26,510 nucleotides of DNA from Ophiocordyceps camponoti-saundersi (nom. inval.) (GCA_003339415.1 PDHQ01000403.1:1-26510), one strand, 5' to 3'; shown: positions 1 to 10,829, numbered from the stretch's first letter. The notes: generated by a model not told the origin, from the letters alone. Numbers and translations: made by a program.

Positions 1-130
<130 letters not shown>

Positions 131-640
131 CTTATTTATAAGCTTATAATATAGCTTAAAGTTTAGGAAAAGATAAGCTAGAATTAAGCTTAAATAGGTA
201 TCTTAAATAGCTAAAGTTTAGATATTAAAAATAAAGCTATAAAAGCTACTTTTAGAAAAGTAACTTATAAAGTTATTATTTAACTTTAAAAGGGCTTTAT
301 TAAAATAGTCTTTTAATAATTCTTTTACTTAGTATAATAAATAAGCTAGTAGTTCCTAGAGAAAATTAATTAAAAATTTAAATAAAAGAAAAATAATTTA
401 TTAATTATAATAAGTAAGAAGCTTATTAAAAGGCTTAAAGTAAATTATAAAAAAAGAATTATTTATAATTAAAAGAAATTTAATAACTAAATTCTAAGCT
501 AAATTAATATTATATATATTAAATTATACTAGGGACTTATAAGGTATCTAAGTATATACTATTTAATAAAGAGAAAAAACTAAATAGCTTAAAGAAAAAT
601 CTTTTACTTAATATATTCAGCTAGCTTATAAGCTAGAGTT
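131..640. other. AT-rich RIP-degraded DNA, no gene seen
   Basis: This stretch is almost free of CA and TG and dense in TA, AGCTTA and similar words. No reading frame, terminal repeat or recognisable motif stands out. It is most likely old transposon sequence mutated beyond recognition, but that is inference. Confidence 0.6.
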
Positions 641-1110
641 ATTATATAAGGAGGCCGGATTAATATAATTTATCCGAAGTTACGCTATTCCTAAGCAAGA
701 GGTACTTATACTTCTTATTATATATCTTATCTAAAGTTTAAATAGTTCCGGTATATATATTAGCAGTACTTAGCGAAGGTTTTAAAAATCAGCTAATTAA
801 CTTATTTTATAATTATACTTTATTACTAAATTAGTTACTAGCCTTATAGCTGCTAGGGTAGCTTATAGTTACTATTAAGAAGTCCCTAGTCTCTTAATAA
901 CTTACGTTATTATTATAGCCCCCTAACTATACTTATTATAAACTTAATAGGGTTACTACTCCTGCTAGGGTTATGCTAAAGCCGGACTATACCCTAGCTA
1001 TATAGTTAGGGTAAAAATGCTTATGCCCTCCGCTAGATTTAAACCGACTACTTTGCTTATAGGAGATTAATATCCCTAAGCGCTTAACTACTATACTAGG
1101 AGGGTTAAAT
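640..1110 (+). pseudogene. GC-richer island with possible ghost coding frame, unassigned
   Basis: GC content rises clearly above both flanks and several CA/TG dinucleotides survive (for example around 705, 763, 799, 1017-1022 and 1054). Read on the + strand, segments of tens of codons contain only TAA/TAG stops. Seen there are a hydrophobic stretch near 700-740, an Ala/Leu/Tyr-rich stretch near 830-900, and a basic stretch near 990-1060 beginning around GLYPSYIVRVK. The - strand reads worse. I do not recognise a family. It may be a piece of a transposon ORF or of a host gene caught in the isochore. Frame and limits are uncertain. Confidence 0.3.
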
Positions 1111-1139
1111 TAATATTAAAAGCTAAGTTTAACTTAGCC

Positions 1140-1724
1140 TGTTTTTTAAAAGAACTTTACGGATTTTTTTTAGTAAGTTATTCTAATATAAAATTAGTAA
1201 ATTATTAATAAAAAGGCTAAAAACTTACTTTTTTTTAAAGTTTTTTTTAGAATTTTTATTATAAGTAATTATTTTATATTTATTCTTATAATACTAAAAT
1301 AAGTTTAAAGCTTAAAACTTATAAATTAGAAAAATAAACTTTATTAAATAGTTATTTATATTAAAAAATTAATAAATAACGCTTTTTATAATAAAAAAAA
1401 GGAAAAAATAAAAATAAATACTAATATAATATAAATAGCTTTTAATTTTTAATTTTTTTTTCTTAAATTAAAAGAAACTATTAGGTAAATAAGCTATAAT
1501 ATAAAATATAAAATTTGAAATCCTTATCTAAGCCTAATTTAAATTCCTTTATATTATATTAAGAAATAGTACTTTTTTCCTTTTCTTTACCTTTTTTCGA
1601 AAGGCTTAAAGGTCCCTAAAAAGGTCCTTAGTCTAAGAACTTAATATTATCTAATTTTATAGCTATATCGCTATTATAGCTATTAAAATTAGCTAAAGTT
1701 ACTTAAAAAAACTTTCTTTAAAAG
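1140..1724. other. AT-rich spacer, nothing assignable
   Basis: Homopolymeric A and T runs and TA-rich DNA without a supportable coding frame. It ends where the left copy of the direct-repeat pair begins. Confidence 0.55.
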
Positions 1725-2400
1725 GTAATAGAAAGCGTATAATTAAAGTTAGATACTTTAAGAGAGATTAAAGAGATTAAGCTAAAAGCGGTTAGCTTTA
1801 TTATATTTTTTAGGAAAAAAGCTTCTTAAAAATACCCTTTTTATCTTTATAACTTATTCAAAGAAAGTTATAAAGTAGATTAAAGTTATAATATATATAA
1901 TTTATAATATATAACTATAAAATAAAAGAAAAAAACTTAAAATTTTAAAAGATTTTCTAAATATAAGGAAAAAAAGTAAGGGTATTTAGTAATCCGCTAA
2001 AAAAAGCACTTTATATTATATATTTAGTTATAAACTTACTTTTTTAAAATATACCTTCTTTATATTTTTAGAATAATTTTTAGTAAGAAGGTTTAAAGGT
2101 TTACTTAAAACCTTATATTATTTATAAAAAGGGGTAAGTATAAAAAGCTTTTTTATATTAACTTTAAGAAAAAATTAAGAAAAAGTAATAGAAAAATAGG
2201 GAAAAAAGATATAAGATTCCTTATAGCCTTAGCTATATTATTTTTATTATAAGTTTAGCTATTTATTATCTATTTTAAATTAATTCTAAAAGGAAATAAA
2301 GATATATTTTTATTACTTACTAAAGTATATTCCGCGTAGCTATTACGGTTTTAAGTACTTTTTAAAGCTTTAGTAATTAAAAGAAAAAAATAAGGTAAGT
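1725..2400 (+). repeat. Direct repeat, left copy (about 680 bp)
   Basis: This segment recurs in the same orientation about 1.43 kb downstream. Matching anchors are AGGAAAAAAGCTTCTT at 1812 and 3244, GGGGTAAGTATAAA at 2131 and 3553, and AAGGTAAG at 2392 and 3825; the 1422-1433 offset indicates small indels. Differences between copies are mostly A/G and C/T. A + strand frame reads as lysine-rich protein-like sequence (around LREIKEIKLKA near 1758 and RKKAS near 1815), so the repeat may have been coding. Two explanations are open: LTRs of a small element, or a tandem duplication of a gene-like unit. Boundaries are good to a few tens of bases. Confidence 0.7.
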
Positions 2401-3154
2401 AAAAAAAGTAAAAAGAAAATAATTTATTTTAAATTAGCTTATAAGCGTTTTATAATATATTTTTATTATATTTTAATCTTTACTTAAAGCTTATTTATAG
2501 AATTAAGTTATAATATTAAGAAATATATATATTCTTATCTTTATTATAAAGTATTTTCTAAGAAATTATCTATTATAAGTTTATATATATAAGACTTTTT
2601 CTTATAAAATATACTTTATTAAAGTAAGATATTAATAATTTAAAATTCTTTATATAAAGCTAGTAAAAAGAAAATATTTTAATTATTTTAATTATTTTCT
2701 TAAAAATTTAATAAAAATATACTTATAAAGCTAAAAAAAAAATTAAGATTACCTAATAATTTTTTTAAGATTTTAATAAAAAAAATAAGTATTTTCTTTA
2801 AATAAACTATAATACTTATATATAAGTAATTTACTAAACGCTTATATATACTATTTCTATACTAGCGTTTTATTATCTTTAGGTTTTTTATTATAATAAA
2901 GCTTATTTACTTTTTTTTACTAATTTTCTAGCTTTATAATAAGCTTTTTTCTATACTTTTAAATTTCTTTTTTACTTTTTTTCTTATTTTTTACTTAGTT
3001 TTCTAAGAAAAAAGTAAGATCGAATAGCTTAATATATTTTAATTCGCTAAATTCTTTTCTACTCCTAGTAAATAGCTAGAATAATTAGTATTTTTTAATA
3101 AAATAGCTTTTTTAGGTAGCTTATATATATTAAGGAAAAGGGGGGGACTAGGAA
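2401..3154. other. AT-rich DNA between the two direct repeats, with a purine tract at its end
   Basis: About 755 bp of very AT-rich DNA in which I see no coding frame. At 3132-3147, just before the right repeat, lies a purine tract (AAGGAAAAGGGGGGGA). If the flanking repeats were LTRs this would sit where a polypurine tract is expected for a + strand element. No target-site duplication or primer-binding site was found to confirm this. Confidence 0.4.
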
Positions 3155-3835
3155 TAGCTTTTTAATACGCTAAGGTTTTAATATCTGTTTTAAGAGATAT
3201 TAAAAAAGCTAGGCTAAAAGCGGCTAGCGCTATTTAATTTCTTAGGAAAAAAGCTTCTTTAAGATACTTTTTTTATTTTTATCACGTGAAACTTAAGAGT
3301 TAAAGAGGAACTTAAAGTTAAGGTTATCTTATAAAACTACTAAATTATTAATAAAAAAATAAAGACTTTAAAAATTTTTCTAAGTATAATAAAAGTAAAT
3401 AAGGGTACTTAGTAATTTATTAGAAAAAGCGCCTTATATATATATTTAGTTATAAACTTACTTTTCTAAAATATACCTTTTTTATATTTTAAGAATATTT
3501 TTTAGTAGTAAAGTTTAAAAGCTTACTTAAAACCTTATATTACTTATAAAAAGGGGTAAGTATAAAGAGCTTTTTTCTATTAATTTAAAAAAAAACTAGG
3601 AAAAAGTAGTAGGAAAGTAAGGAAAAAAGATATAAGATTTATTATAGCTTAAGCTATTTTATATAGTTTTTTTAAGAAATTTTAGCTATTTTTTATCTAT
3701 TTTTAATAAATTCTTAAAGGAAATAAGAACATACTTTTACTATTTACTAAAGTATATACCGTTTACTAAAAACCCCCTATAAAGTAAAATACTTTTTATA
3801 ACTTAAGAAATTTAAAAAAAAGTATAAGGTAAGAT
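3155..3835 (+). repeat. Direct repeat, right copy (about 680 bp)
   Basis: Homologous to 1725-2400 in the same orientation. The protein-like reading is also partly conserved: a lysine/arginine-rich start near 3188 (LRDIKKARLKAASAI) and the RKKAS motif near 3247. The copies diverge more after about 3735, where the right copy has a CCCCC-containing segment (3774-3779) that the left one lacks. Confidence 0.7.
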
Positions 3836-4957
3836 AAAATATAATTTAAAAATAGAAAAAATTTTACTTTAGCGTTAAAAGCTTACTTATATTTTTATAA
3901 AGTTTATTTCTAAGTTACTAATATATTATTTAAATTTAAAAAGTAATTATTTAAAATAGCTATTTATTCCCTTAATTTATTATATTTTATAAATAAGATA
4001 TAAAGAGATATAAAAAAAATAAAGGAAGAAGATATATATTTTTTTAAGCTATAAGCTATACTTTTCCTATAATTATAAGGCTATTATTAGCTTTTCTTTT
4101 AAATCTTCTATTTAAATAAAAAAAGTCTTTTAAGGATAATATTATAAATAAAAGTAAATTTATAATTATAATTTTAATAAAAGAATCTTATAAGAAAGCT
4201 TAGAAAATTAATTACTTTAAAAGATTTAATTTTTATTTTTAACGCTATTATTAAAAATATTATTTTTTAAAAAAATAAAAATTCTATCCGTATCTTAGTT
4301 TACTATACTAAAAAAGCCTTAAAAAGAAAAAAGGGTAAAAAATAGAAAATAGTTTATAACTAAGGCTATAATAAGCTTACTAAGCTAAAAAGAATATAAT
4401 AAAAAAGAAACCTTTTTCTTTCTTATTAGATTTTTAAATTATTTATTTTTTATTTATTAAGCTTTAAAAATAAATATTAATGTTTTTAGTATTTAAAATA
4501 AAATAGTAAAGAAAGTATTTATTATCCTTTTTAATAAATAGTTTATTTAAAAATAAAAAATAATTATAGCTTTTTAATATAATCTTTTTTAAGTAAAGTA
4601 ATTTTTAAAAGCCTTAAGAATTTAATTATTCTATACTTATAATAAGTTCTTAAAATAACTATATTCTTTTTATTAATATTTTTATAATAAATATAAGTAA
4701 ATAAGTAAAATTATAAAAAAAGTAGTTTTTAGCTAGATTAATACCTTTCTATTTGTTTAAATTATTATTTATTAATTTATACTTTGTTAAGGTTTTTTTC
4801 TTATTTATATTTTTAAAAAACTTTTTTTAAAAACTTTTTTATTTAACCTTTTATTAAAAAATAAGTAAATTAGCTAAAATTATAAATAAAAGACTATTTA
4901 AAACCGCCTCTAATACTGCTTTTTTAAAAAATAAATAAAATTAATTAAGCTAGTAAA
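3836..4957. other. AT-rich DNA, nothing assignable
   Basis: One of the most AT-rich parts of the window, with long T and A runs and few G or C outside AGCTTA-like words. I see no coding frame, terminal repeat or RNA gene. Confidence 0.55.
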
Positions 4958-5126
4958 TAACTTTTTAGTCTTTAGTTAGTTATTAACTAACTAAAGACTA
5001 AGACTAATTAACTAAAATTAGTTACTTTAATATAATAACTTTAGTTAGTTAGTAACTAATTTAGTTACTATAAATAAAGACTTTAGTTAGTTAGTCTTAA
5101 CTAACTAGAAAAAGACTAAAAAGTTA
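4958..5126. mobile_element. Tc1/mariner-type MITE, 165 bp (4960-5124) with TA target duplication
   Basis: The sequence ACTTTTTAGTCTTT at 4960-4973 is repeated in inverted form at the right end (AAAGACTAAAAAGT, 5111-5124), and both ends abut TA (4958-4959 and 5125-5126). Terminal inverted repeats of about 14 bp, TA duplication and no coding capacity fit a miniature element mobilised by a Tc1/mariner transposase. The interior is unusually rich in TTAGTTAG/CTAACTAA words and includes a perfect 16-bp-arm palindrome at 4967-4999, so the single strand could fold along much of its length. No transposase source was found in the window. Confidence 0.72.
4967..4999. repeat. Perfect palindrome, 16-bp arms with 1-bp centre
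   Basis: The left arm AGTCTTTAGTTAGTTA (4967-4982) is exactly complementary to the right arm at 4984-4999 around a single T. It overlaps the left terminal repeat of the MITE. Related TTAGTTAG repeats recur at about 5041-5055 and 5083-5105. Confidence 0.95.
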
Positions 5127-5161
5127 CTAATTAATTTTAAACCGTAATTATAATACTAAGC

Positions 5162-5885
5162 GATTAAAAAGATATACTTAATATAAAGCGTTATAAGGCT
5201 AAATATAAGATAAAGAGGAATAAGCTAGCCTTATCTAATAAAGAGAAACTTAATATTATTCAAATTAGTTAATACTTAGCTAAGCTTTTAATAATAATAT
5301 TAACTGCTTATATTTATAAATATAAGCTTATAAAAATAAATAAAGTCTTAGTAACAGCTAAAAAATAATACCGGAGCTTAATATAATAAAGGTAAGTGTT
5401 ACTAATAGCTAATTATTACGCTTTTAAAACTATTACCCCTAAAAAAGGCCTCGAATTACTAAAAGATATATTTAATAATAAAGAATACTTTCTATTAGTT
5501 AGAAAAGAAAAGGCTATAATAATAAATTAAAAGTTTTTATTATTACTTAATCTTCTTCTTAGAGATAAAAGGTATATAAAGTAGGAAGTAATGCTAATAT
5601 ATATATATAAGGATATAGAAGGTCTTATATAAGCTTATTAATAAGGAGTTTAAGCTATAAAAAGTATTAATTTATAAAAAATTTAATACTTATATATTAT
5701 ATAATAAAGTTAGCGCTTATAAATACATTCTAGTTAAGAAAATAAAATTCGCAATATAAGTAAAGAAAGGTATTATTAAAAAGATAGTATAAGTAATATA
5801 TCTTAAGAAAAAATTACTAGCAAATTAGGAGTCGGCAAAGAATTATACTTATATTAATAAGGATAAAAATAATAATATATAATAA
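5162..5885 (+). pseudogene. Ghost coding region, unassigned lysine-rich protein
   Basis: From 5162 one + strand frame runs for about 160 codons with only TAA/TAG interruptions and stop-poor blocks. One block of about 37 codons lies around KRYKAKYKIKRNKLALSNKE (5186-5275). Another of about 44 codons lies around ANYYAFKTITPKKGLELLKD (5410-5530). After about 5650 the protein-like reading continues in another frame (around VSAYKYILVKKIKFAI, 5705-5755, to ESAKNYTYINKDK near 5830-5870), implying at least one frameshift. CA dinucleotides survive here more often than nearby. The protein would be basic and mostly helical. I recognise no domain. It begins right after the MITE, but nothing shows that the two are related. 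Confidence 0.45.
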
Positions 5886-7084
5886 CTTTAGTATTTTACT
5901 TAAAATAAGAAAGGTTAATAAGAATAAAAGTAATACTATAAATATAAGGTTAGGGTTAGTAGAACCTTACTTAACTTTATTATTTAGCGTTTTTTTAGCT
6001 TTTAACTTTTTAAACTTCTTATTTCCTATTATTTTCCTTTAAGTTTAATATAAAAAGGGAAGTTAATAAGTCTTTAAAATCTTAAAGGTGCTAAAGTTAA
6101 AAAAGGGAGATATAAAAAATATTATAAGTTTAAGCGTATTCTATAAGTAATATAAGGTAATATACTTAAAAGCTGATTTTTTAAAAAATATAGAAAAGTC
6201 TTATAAAATAAGGTAAAAGTTTCTTTTTCTTACTTTTAAATTTAATACTTTTAGTTAAGAAGCTTACTAAGTTATAATTATCTTTTAATTTTAAATAATA
6301 AGTAAAAGTTTAATTAAAATAATAAATAAGTAAGCTACTCTTATTAGATATAATATTTTATAAAAAATTATAATAAAATTTTACTTTTTAATAAAAAAAC
6401 TTAGCTAAGTCTCTTACTTTAATTATATTTAAAATAAAAAGTAAAAGTAAAAGCTTTTTAGCTTAATTAATAATTATAAAACTAGTATTAACTTATTTAT
6501 TTAGCTATATAAGCTTTAATAAACTAATAATAAAATTAAAAAATAGCTTTACTAAGCTTTTAATAAAATTATTAAGAAATTAAGCTTTCTATATAAGCGG
6601 TACTTTTAAGAAGTAACTTTTTAGTAAATTTAATAAAACTTAATATAGGATTTAATATTTTTATATATTACCTCTTAGTAGAATTTTCTAGTAAAAAGAT
6701 TATAAGTATATTTTATATTAAAGTAACCCGCTAATAAGTTATTATAATATAATAATAATAATTTTTATTTTAAAGCTATTTTTTATAATATTATAATATA
6801 ATCTTTTTAATAAATAAAATTATTAAAGTTAATTATTTATAAATTTTACTTTTTTATATTAAGTTTTATTAAGCTTAGTAGCTTTTAATATTATAGCTAA
6901 AGATTTTTACCTTAACTTTATTATAATAAAATAAAAAGGGGAATAAATATATTAAGCTTTAAAAAGTATTCTTATATTATTATCTATTTTAAAGTTTAGC
7001 CTTTAGGATATTAATTTAAGCTTAGAATTATTAAAACTTAATATAAAAAGTATATAGCTATTTTAAAGTAAAAGGTTTAATAAT
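5886..7084. other. AT-rich DNA, nothing assignable
   Basis: About 1.2 kb of strongly AT-biased sequence with no convincing frame, repeat or RNA gene. A two-unit TTAGGG-like string near 5950 is too short to be telomeric. Confidence 0.5.
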
Positions 7085-7330
7085 TAGCTTAGAAAAAGAA
7101 AAAAGCTCTCTTAACCGCACCCGGAATAGGTGCGCACTTACGAATAACGGTAAGTTATTTATAAATTCGTAAATAGCTTAAAAATTCGGCCTAGGGCTAT
7201 AACGCTCCCGCCCCTCGACTAAGGTAATAGCGGACGCGAAAAGAGAAAGCATAATAGGAAGAAAAATCCGAATAACCTTTAAGCGCGATTAGGCGTAGGG
7301 CTAGCTAAGTTTACTTATAATCCGGTTAAC
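7085..7330 (+). promoter_or_regulatory. GC-richer leader, probable LINE 5' UTR with internal promoter
   Basis: Base composition changes abruptly here: CpG-containing words such as GGTGCGCACTTACG and GCTCCCGCCCCTCGACT follow a long AT-rich block, and the LINE ORF1 frame starts just after. LINEs use internal promoters in a GC-richer 5' leader, so position and composition fit. I see no specific promoter element, and the 5' end of the element is inferred only from the composition switch. Confidence 0.45.
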
Positions 7331-8710
7331 TATAAATAAAATATAGGAAACTTATAAGAACTTTTTTAAGTCCCCTCTAATATTTTAATAAAATAGCTTT
7401 ATATAACTTTATTAAGCTTTACTTTAGTAAGTTTATTTTAACTAATTTAAGCTATAATAAAATAATATATAAATTAACTTAGATAGGAATTAGAACGCGC
7501 AGATTTAACTAAAATTAAAGCTTTATATATAAAGGATATTAAGTATATTATTATTAAAACCTTATAAGAAGTACTCTTATAAATATTACTAGTAAATTAA
7601 ATATCGAAAACGTAAATATAAATTATATTAGCCTTATAACCTTATCTTAAACTTAAGAAATAAATCTTACTTTAATATTAAAAGGAAATTATTATATACC
7701 TTAATAATATTTTAAATAAGATTATTAATAGGACTTTTTAAGATATAATATAAGCTATTAATCGCGCTTTACAGATAATATCCTATTTAGCTATCCGCCG
7801 CCTTAATAATAAAGATATAGCTATTATATTTAACTTTAATATTACGGAATTTACTTAAGATCCTTTTTAAGTTAAGACTATTTTTAGACTAGATATTACT
7901 ATTACTAATCGCTTATATAATATTATCGCTAAAAAGCTTCCTCTCGCTTTAGTTATAAGAGACTAAGATAATCTTATTATAAAAATTATATAAGTTAATA
8001 AAGTTATTATTATTAAGCTTAAAGCTTTAAAAGCTATACTCGGAGCTATTTAGATAATAGTTATTATTAAACTAATTTCCCTTACTAACGCTAATTAGCT
8101 TTATAATTATAAACTTATAATAAAAATATAAATTTTTAAAATAAAACCTTTCTTAGATTTTATTTAACCTTATTAATATTATAATTATTATTATTTTAAT
8201 TATATTACTAAGTCTTATAAGTATACTAAGCTTTATAATAAATATAATATTACTATATATAAAACTAAAACTAAATATAAAGTAAGATAAGATAGATACT
8301 TATATATATTATATATATATTTTATATAATAGATTTTACTTAGCTTAGTTAAAGCTATACCTTATAGCTATTTAAAAATAAAATAAAGCTTAGGCTTATT
8401 ATAAATAATAGCTTATATAATTTACTAAACTTAGTATATAGTTAATAATACTTTTATATATATAATTTACTTAGAAATTAGTCCCTAAGTTCCCTTAATA
8501 ATTTATCGCTAATAGGAAATATTATAAACTTATAAGTAGCTCCTAGCTTAAGCTATCTTCTAAGATATTAGTTAGCGGAGATATACTAGAAGCTATAAGG
8601 CGTTAGATTAGGCGTAAAAGGAGCGTATCTTTACCGAACTTAAGCTACTAACCTTATAAGTAAACTTAGAATATAGTAAATATTAATAAACTTACCCTTA
8701 TATTATATTA
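7331..8710 (+). pseudogene. LINE ORF1 (Gag-like, CCHC zinc knuckles), RIP-inactivated
   Basis: One + frame reads through with TAA/TAG as the only stops. ORF1 proteins of Tad-type LINEs bind the element RNA to form the ribonucleoprotein. Around 7790-7830 is RRLNNKDIAIIFNFN, matching the 'R-R-L-x-S/N-x-D-V' segment of these proteins, followed by a K-A-L-K-A-I stretch near 8025 and an ANQLYNYKLIIK stretch near 8090-8115 before the knuckles. At 8177-8282 two knuckles follow with all Cys and His positions reading Tyr. A basic, Gln-rich tail runs to about 8700. The start is not defined because ATG codons are lost; about 7331 is where the frame first looks coherent. ORF2 follows closely in the same phase. 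Confidence 0.75.
8177..8282 (+). other. Two CCHC zinc knuckles with every Cys/His converted to Tyr
   Basis: The frame reads Y-x2-Y-x4-Y-x4-Y and then Y-x2-Y-x4-Y-x5-Y, exactly the CX2CX4HX4C spacing of retroelement knuckles. TGY (Cys) to TAY and CAY (His) to TAY are the two changes RIP makes at these codons, so the pattern records ancestral Cys and His although none remains. Confidence 0.8.
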
Positions 8711-10504
8711 AATAAATAGCTTTATTAGGATTAATATTAAACCTTTAATTATACTAGCCCTTACTAAGATTTAAACTAAAGCTGCTATTAAGGCTTTACG
8801 CGAATATAGTAAGAATATAACTATTATTACCTCTAACTTCTCCTTATATATCTAAAAGTCCTTTTCTAAAATATTAATAAGTAACCTAAGCTAGTATAAT
8901 TAGCTTTTTATAATATATATAATTATAATATTATTATTTTATAAGAAATAATATATTACCTAAGAGCTAGTCCGCTCTTTTTTAAGATTTTATTTTATAA
9001 ACTTATCTTTTATAATAAATAAGCGGCTATATATATTTATAAATATTATAATATTTTAGATTAGTCGCTTATTACCGGTAAGGACTAGGCTAAAGTTAGC
9101 TTTACTTCTAAATTAGAAATTATCTTAGTATACTCCCCCTTAAATTAAGCTAAATAAAGCTACCTCTCCCTCTTACCTAAATTTAAGCTAAAGGCGAAAT
9201 AAATCCTCCTTAGAGATTTTAACTTATATTATCTATTATAAGATAGCTATAAATAATATTCTAATAACGCTAAGTAGCTTATTTAAGAGACTTTTAAACT
9301 TAACTTTTTACTTTTTACTTTTAAAAGCGAATATATTAAGATATTTCATAGCTATTAAGATAGTATATTAGATTTAGTTTAAATAACGGCCGAGTCCTAT
9401 ACCTTATATATAGGATTAAACCTTAACTTTATAAAATCTAATTATATTCGGTAAATATTTATAATTAGCACGCGAGATATTAACCCCCCCGCGCCTAAGC
9501 TATAATAAAGATAAGCTAATTTAAACCTTATTATAAGAGAATCCTCTACTTAAATCTCTATTTTTACCGCTATTAAAACCGCTAATTAGATTAACGCCGC
9601 CCTTAATTACTTTTATAATAAACTATAATAAGTTATCTAAGCCGCTATACCTTTTTATACCCTAGTACTTAAGAAGAAGTAAACTTAGTTTACCTTAATA
9701 ATTACCCTTACTATTAAGGATGCTAAATAAGCTAAGTATCGCTATTATAATTCCTTATTTAAATATAATTAACTATAATTATAAGAATTTACTTATAATT
9801 AGAAAAAAGTAGTTATTTATTCTTATTAAGCTAACTAGCGTTTTTTCTTATATTTTATTTATAATAATTTTAAATAGTTTTAATATATAAAGCGCTAGGC
9901 GCGGCTTTATAATAAAATACTAGCTAAGCTTATTTACCTCCTAGCCTTATAGGACTTAAGTAAAGGAGAGGCCGCGTCTTTTAAGGATAAAATATATATC
10001 TTAGTAAATAAGTTTTTTCCCCCTATCCTTAACCTCCCCCTAATAAATTATAAAACGCCTAAACTTAGCTTTATTATAAAATAATATATTATTATAAATA
10101 ATATTTAAGCTACCTTTTATATTATATTACTATAAAAAGCAACTAAGTTAGACTAGATCCTAACTAGCTTCTTTAAAATATATTACTTAGTCCTTTATAT
10201 ATAACTCGCTTATATTTTTTACGCTTACTTCTAGCTTAGCTATTTTCTAAGTTAACTTTATATTATTATTATAATAATATTATATAAGTAAAATAAGAAG
10301 CTAGAGGTTTATTAGTAAGCTAATAGTTAGAAGCTAATCTCCCTCCTATATTACCTTAGTAAAATACTTAAATTTATTATAAATAAAAAGTTATCTAATA
10401 CTACTAAACTATACTAGCTTCTCCCTAATAGTTAAATAAGTAATAAACGGAATAAGTTAATAAAACTAGCTATTTTTATAATTATAAAACTTATTTAAGC
10501 TATT
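8711..10504 (+). pseudogene. LINE ORF2, endonuclease and N-terminal RT, RIP-inactivated and interrupted
   Basis: ORF2 encodes the endonuclease that nicks target DNA and the reverse transcriptase that copies the RNA there. In one continuous frame the endonuclease shows an ILVYSPLN segment (about 9120-9150) and the core motif G-D-F-N-L-H-H-P-L as RDFNLYYLL (about 9212-9238), with Gly to Arg and both His to Tyr. The RT begins with the KATKLD block (10136-10153, the K-A-P-G-x-D motif) and continues with F-F-K at about 10165. The S-W-R-P-I-S-L-L motif reads S-stop-KLISLL at 10325-10348. LLPNSQ and a K-R-N-K-L-I segment (about 10420-10465) correspond to the L-L-P-x-x-Q-x-G-x-R block. The frame is broken at 10504 by the LTR insertion. 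Confidence 0.82.
10500..10504. repeat. 5-bp target-site duplication CTATT, left copy
   Basis: CTATT immediately precedes the left LTR and recurs immediately after the right LTR at 17433-17437. The five bases lie inside the LINE RT frame, which is regained after the right copy, so the insertion history is clear. Confidence 0.92.
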
Positions 10505-10754
10505 TATAAAAGTCCTACACTCCTTAATATCTATAAGAAGCTAACTTTATTAATATAGAATAACTTAAAAGGTTCTAAGGTATATATAGTATATATACTT
10601 AGGGTTATAGTTTATATATAGCCCGCGCCTATCCCGCGCGCGGCGCTAACTAATCGTATATATTTATATATACCTCGCGCCCGTTATATGCGCGGACTTA
10701 ACTAAGCACCCCTTATATAACTTAGCTATTCGGGCGTAGCCTAAATCCTTTATA
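10505..10754 (+). repeat. Left LTR, 250 bp
   Basis: It aligns base for base, without gaps, with 17183-17432. By hand count about 34 of 250 positions differ and all are transitions. Its centre (about 10620-10700) is rich in CpG (CCCGCGCGCGGCGCT and a second CG cluster), which RIP has spared. It starts TATAAAAGTCC, where TATA is probably TGTA converted by RIP, and ends CCTTTATA. Confidence 0.93.
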
Positions 10755-10829
10755 TACCCTATCGCTTTAAGAAAAAAGTATTTCCGGCTGCGGTATATAT
10801 ATATATAAGGTATAAGTTAAAATACCCCT

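Larger units (their letters stand above)
7085..10504 (+). mobile_element. Tad1-like LINE (non-LTR retrotransposon), 5' part
   Basis: This is the upstream portion of a + strand LINE: leader, ORF1 with zinc knuckles, and ORF2 with endonuclease and the first RT blocks. It is cut at 10504 by an LTR element and resumes at 17438 in the same codon phase. Removing the insert and one CTATT copy rejoins the RT frame exactly. The ORF1 zinc-knuckle layout and the APE-type endonuclease before the RT point to the Tad1 group of fungal LINEs. Every domain carries nonsense and RIP-type missense changes, so the copy is dead. Confidence 0.85.

Noticed and set aside
1725..3835. Definite LTR retrotransposon defined by the 680-bp repeats
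   Set aside because: No terminal TG/CA-type ends, target duplication or primer-binding site could be fixed, and the repeats look partly coding.
4967..5105. CRISPR-like array from repeated TTAGTTAG units
   Set aside because: Units are short, irregularly spaced and in both orientations; they are explained by the palindromic MITE.
5948..5960. Telomere-like TTAGGGTTAG string
   Set aside because: Only about two units, not an array, and surrounded by ordinary AT-rich sequence.
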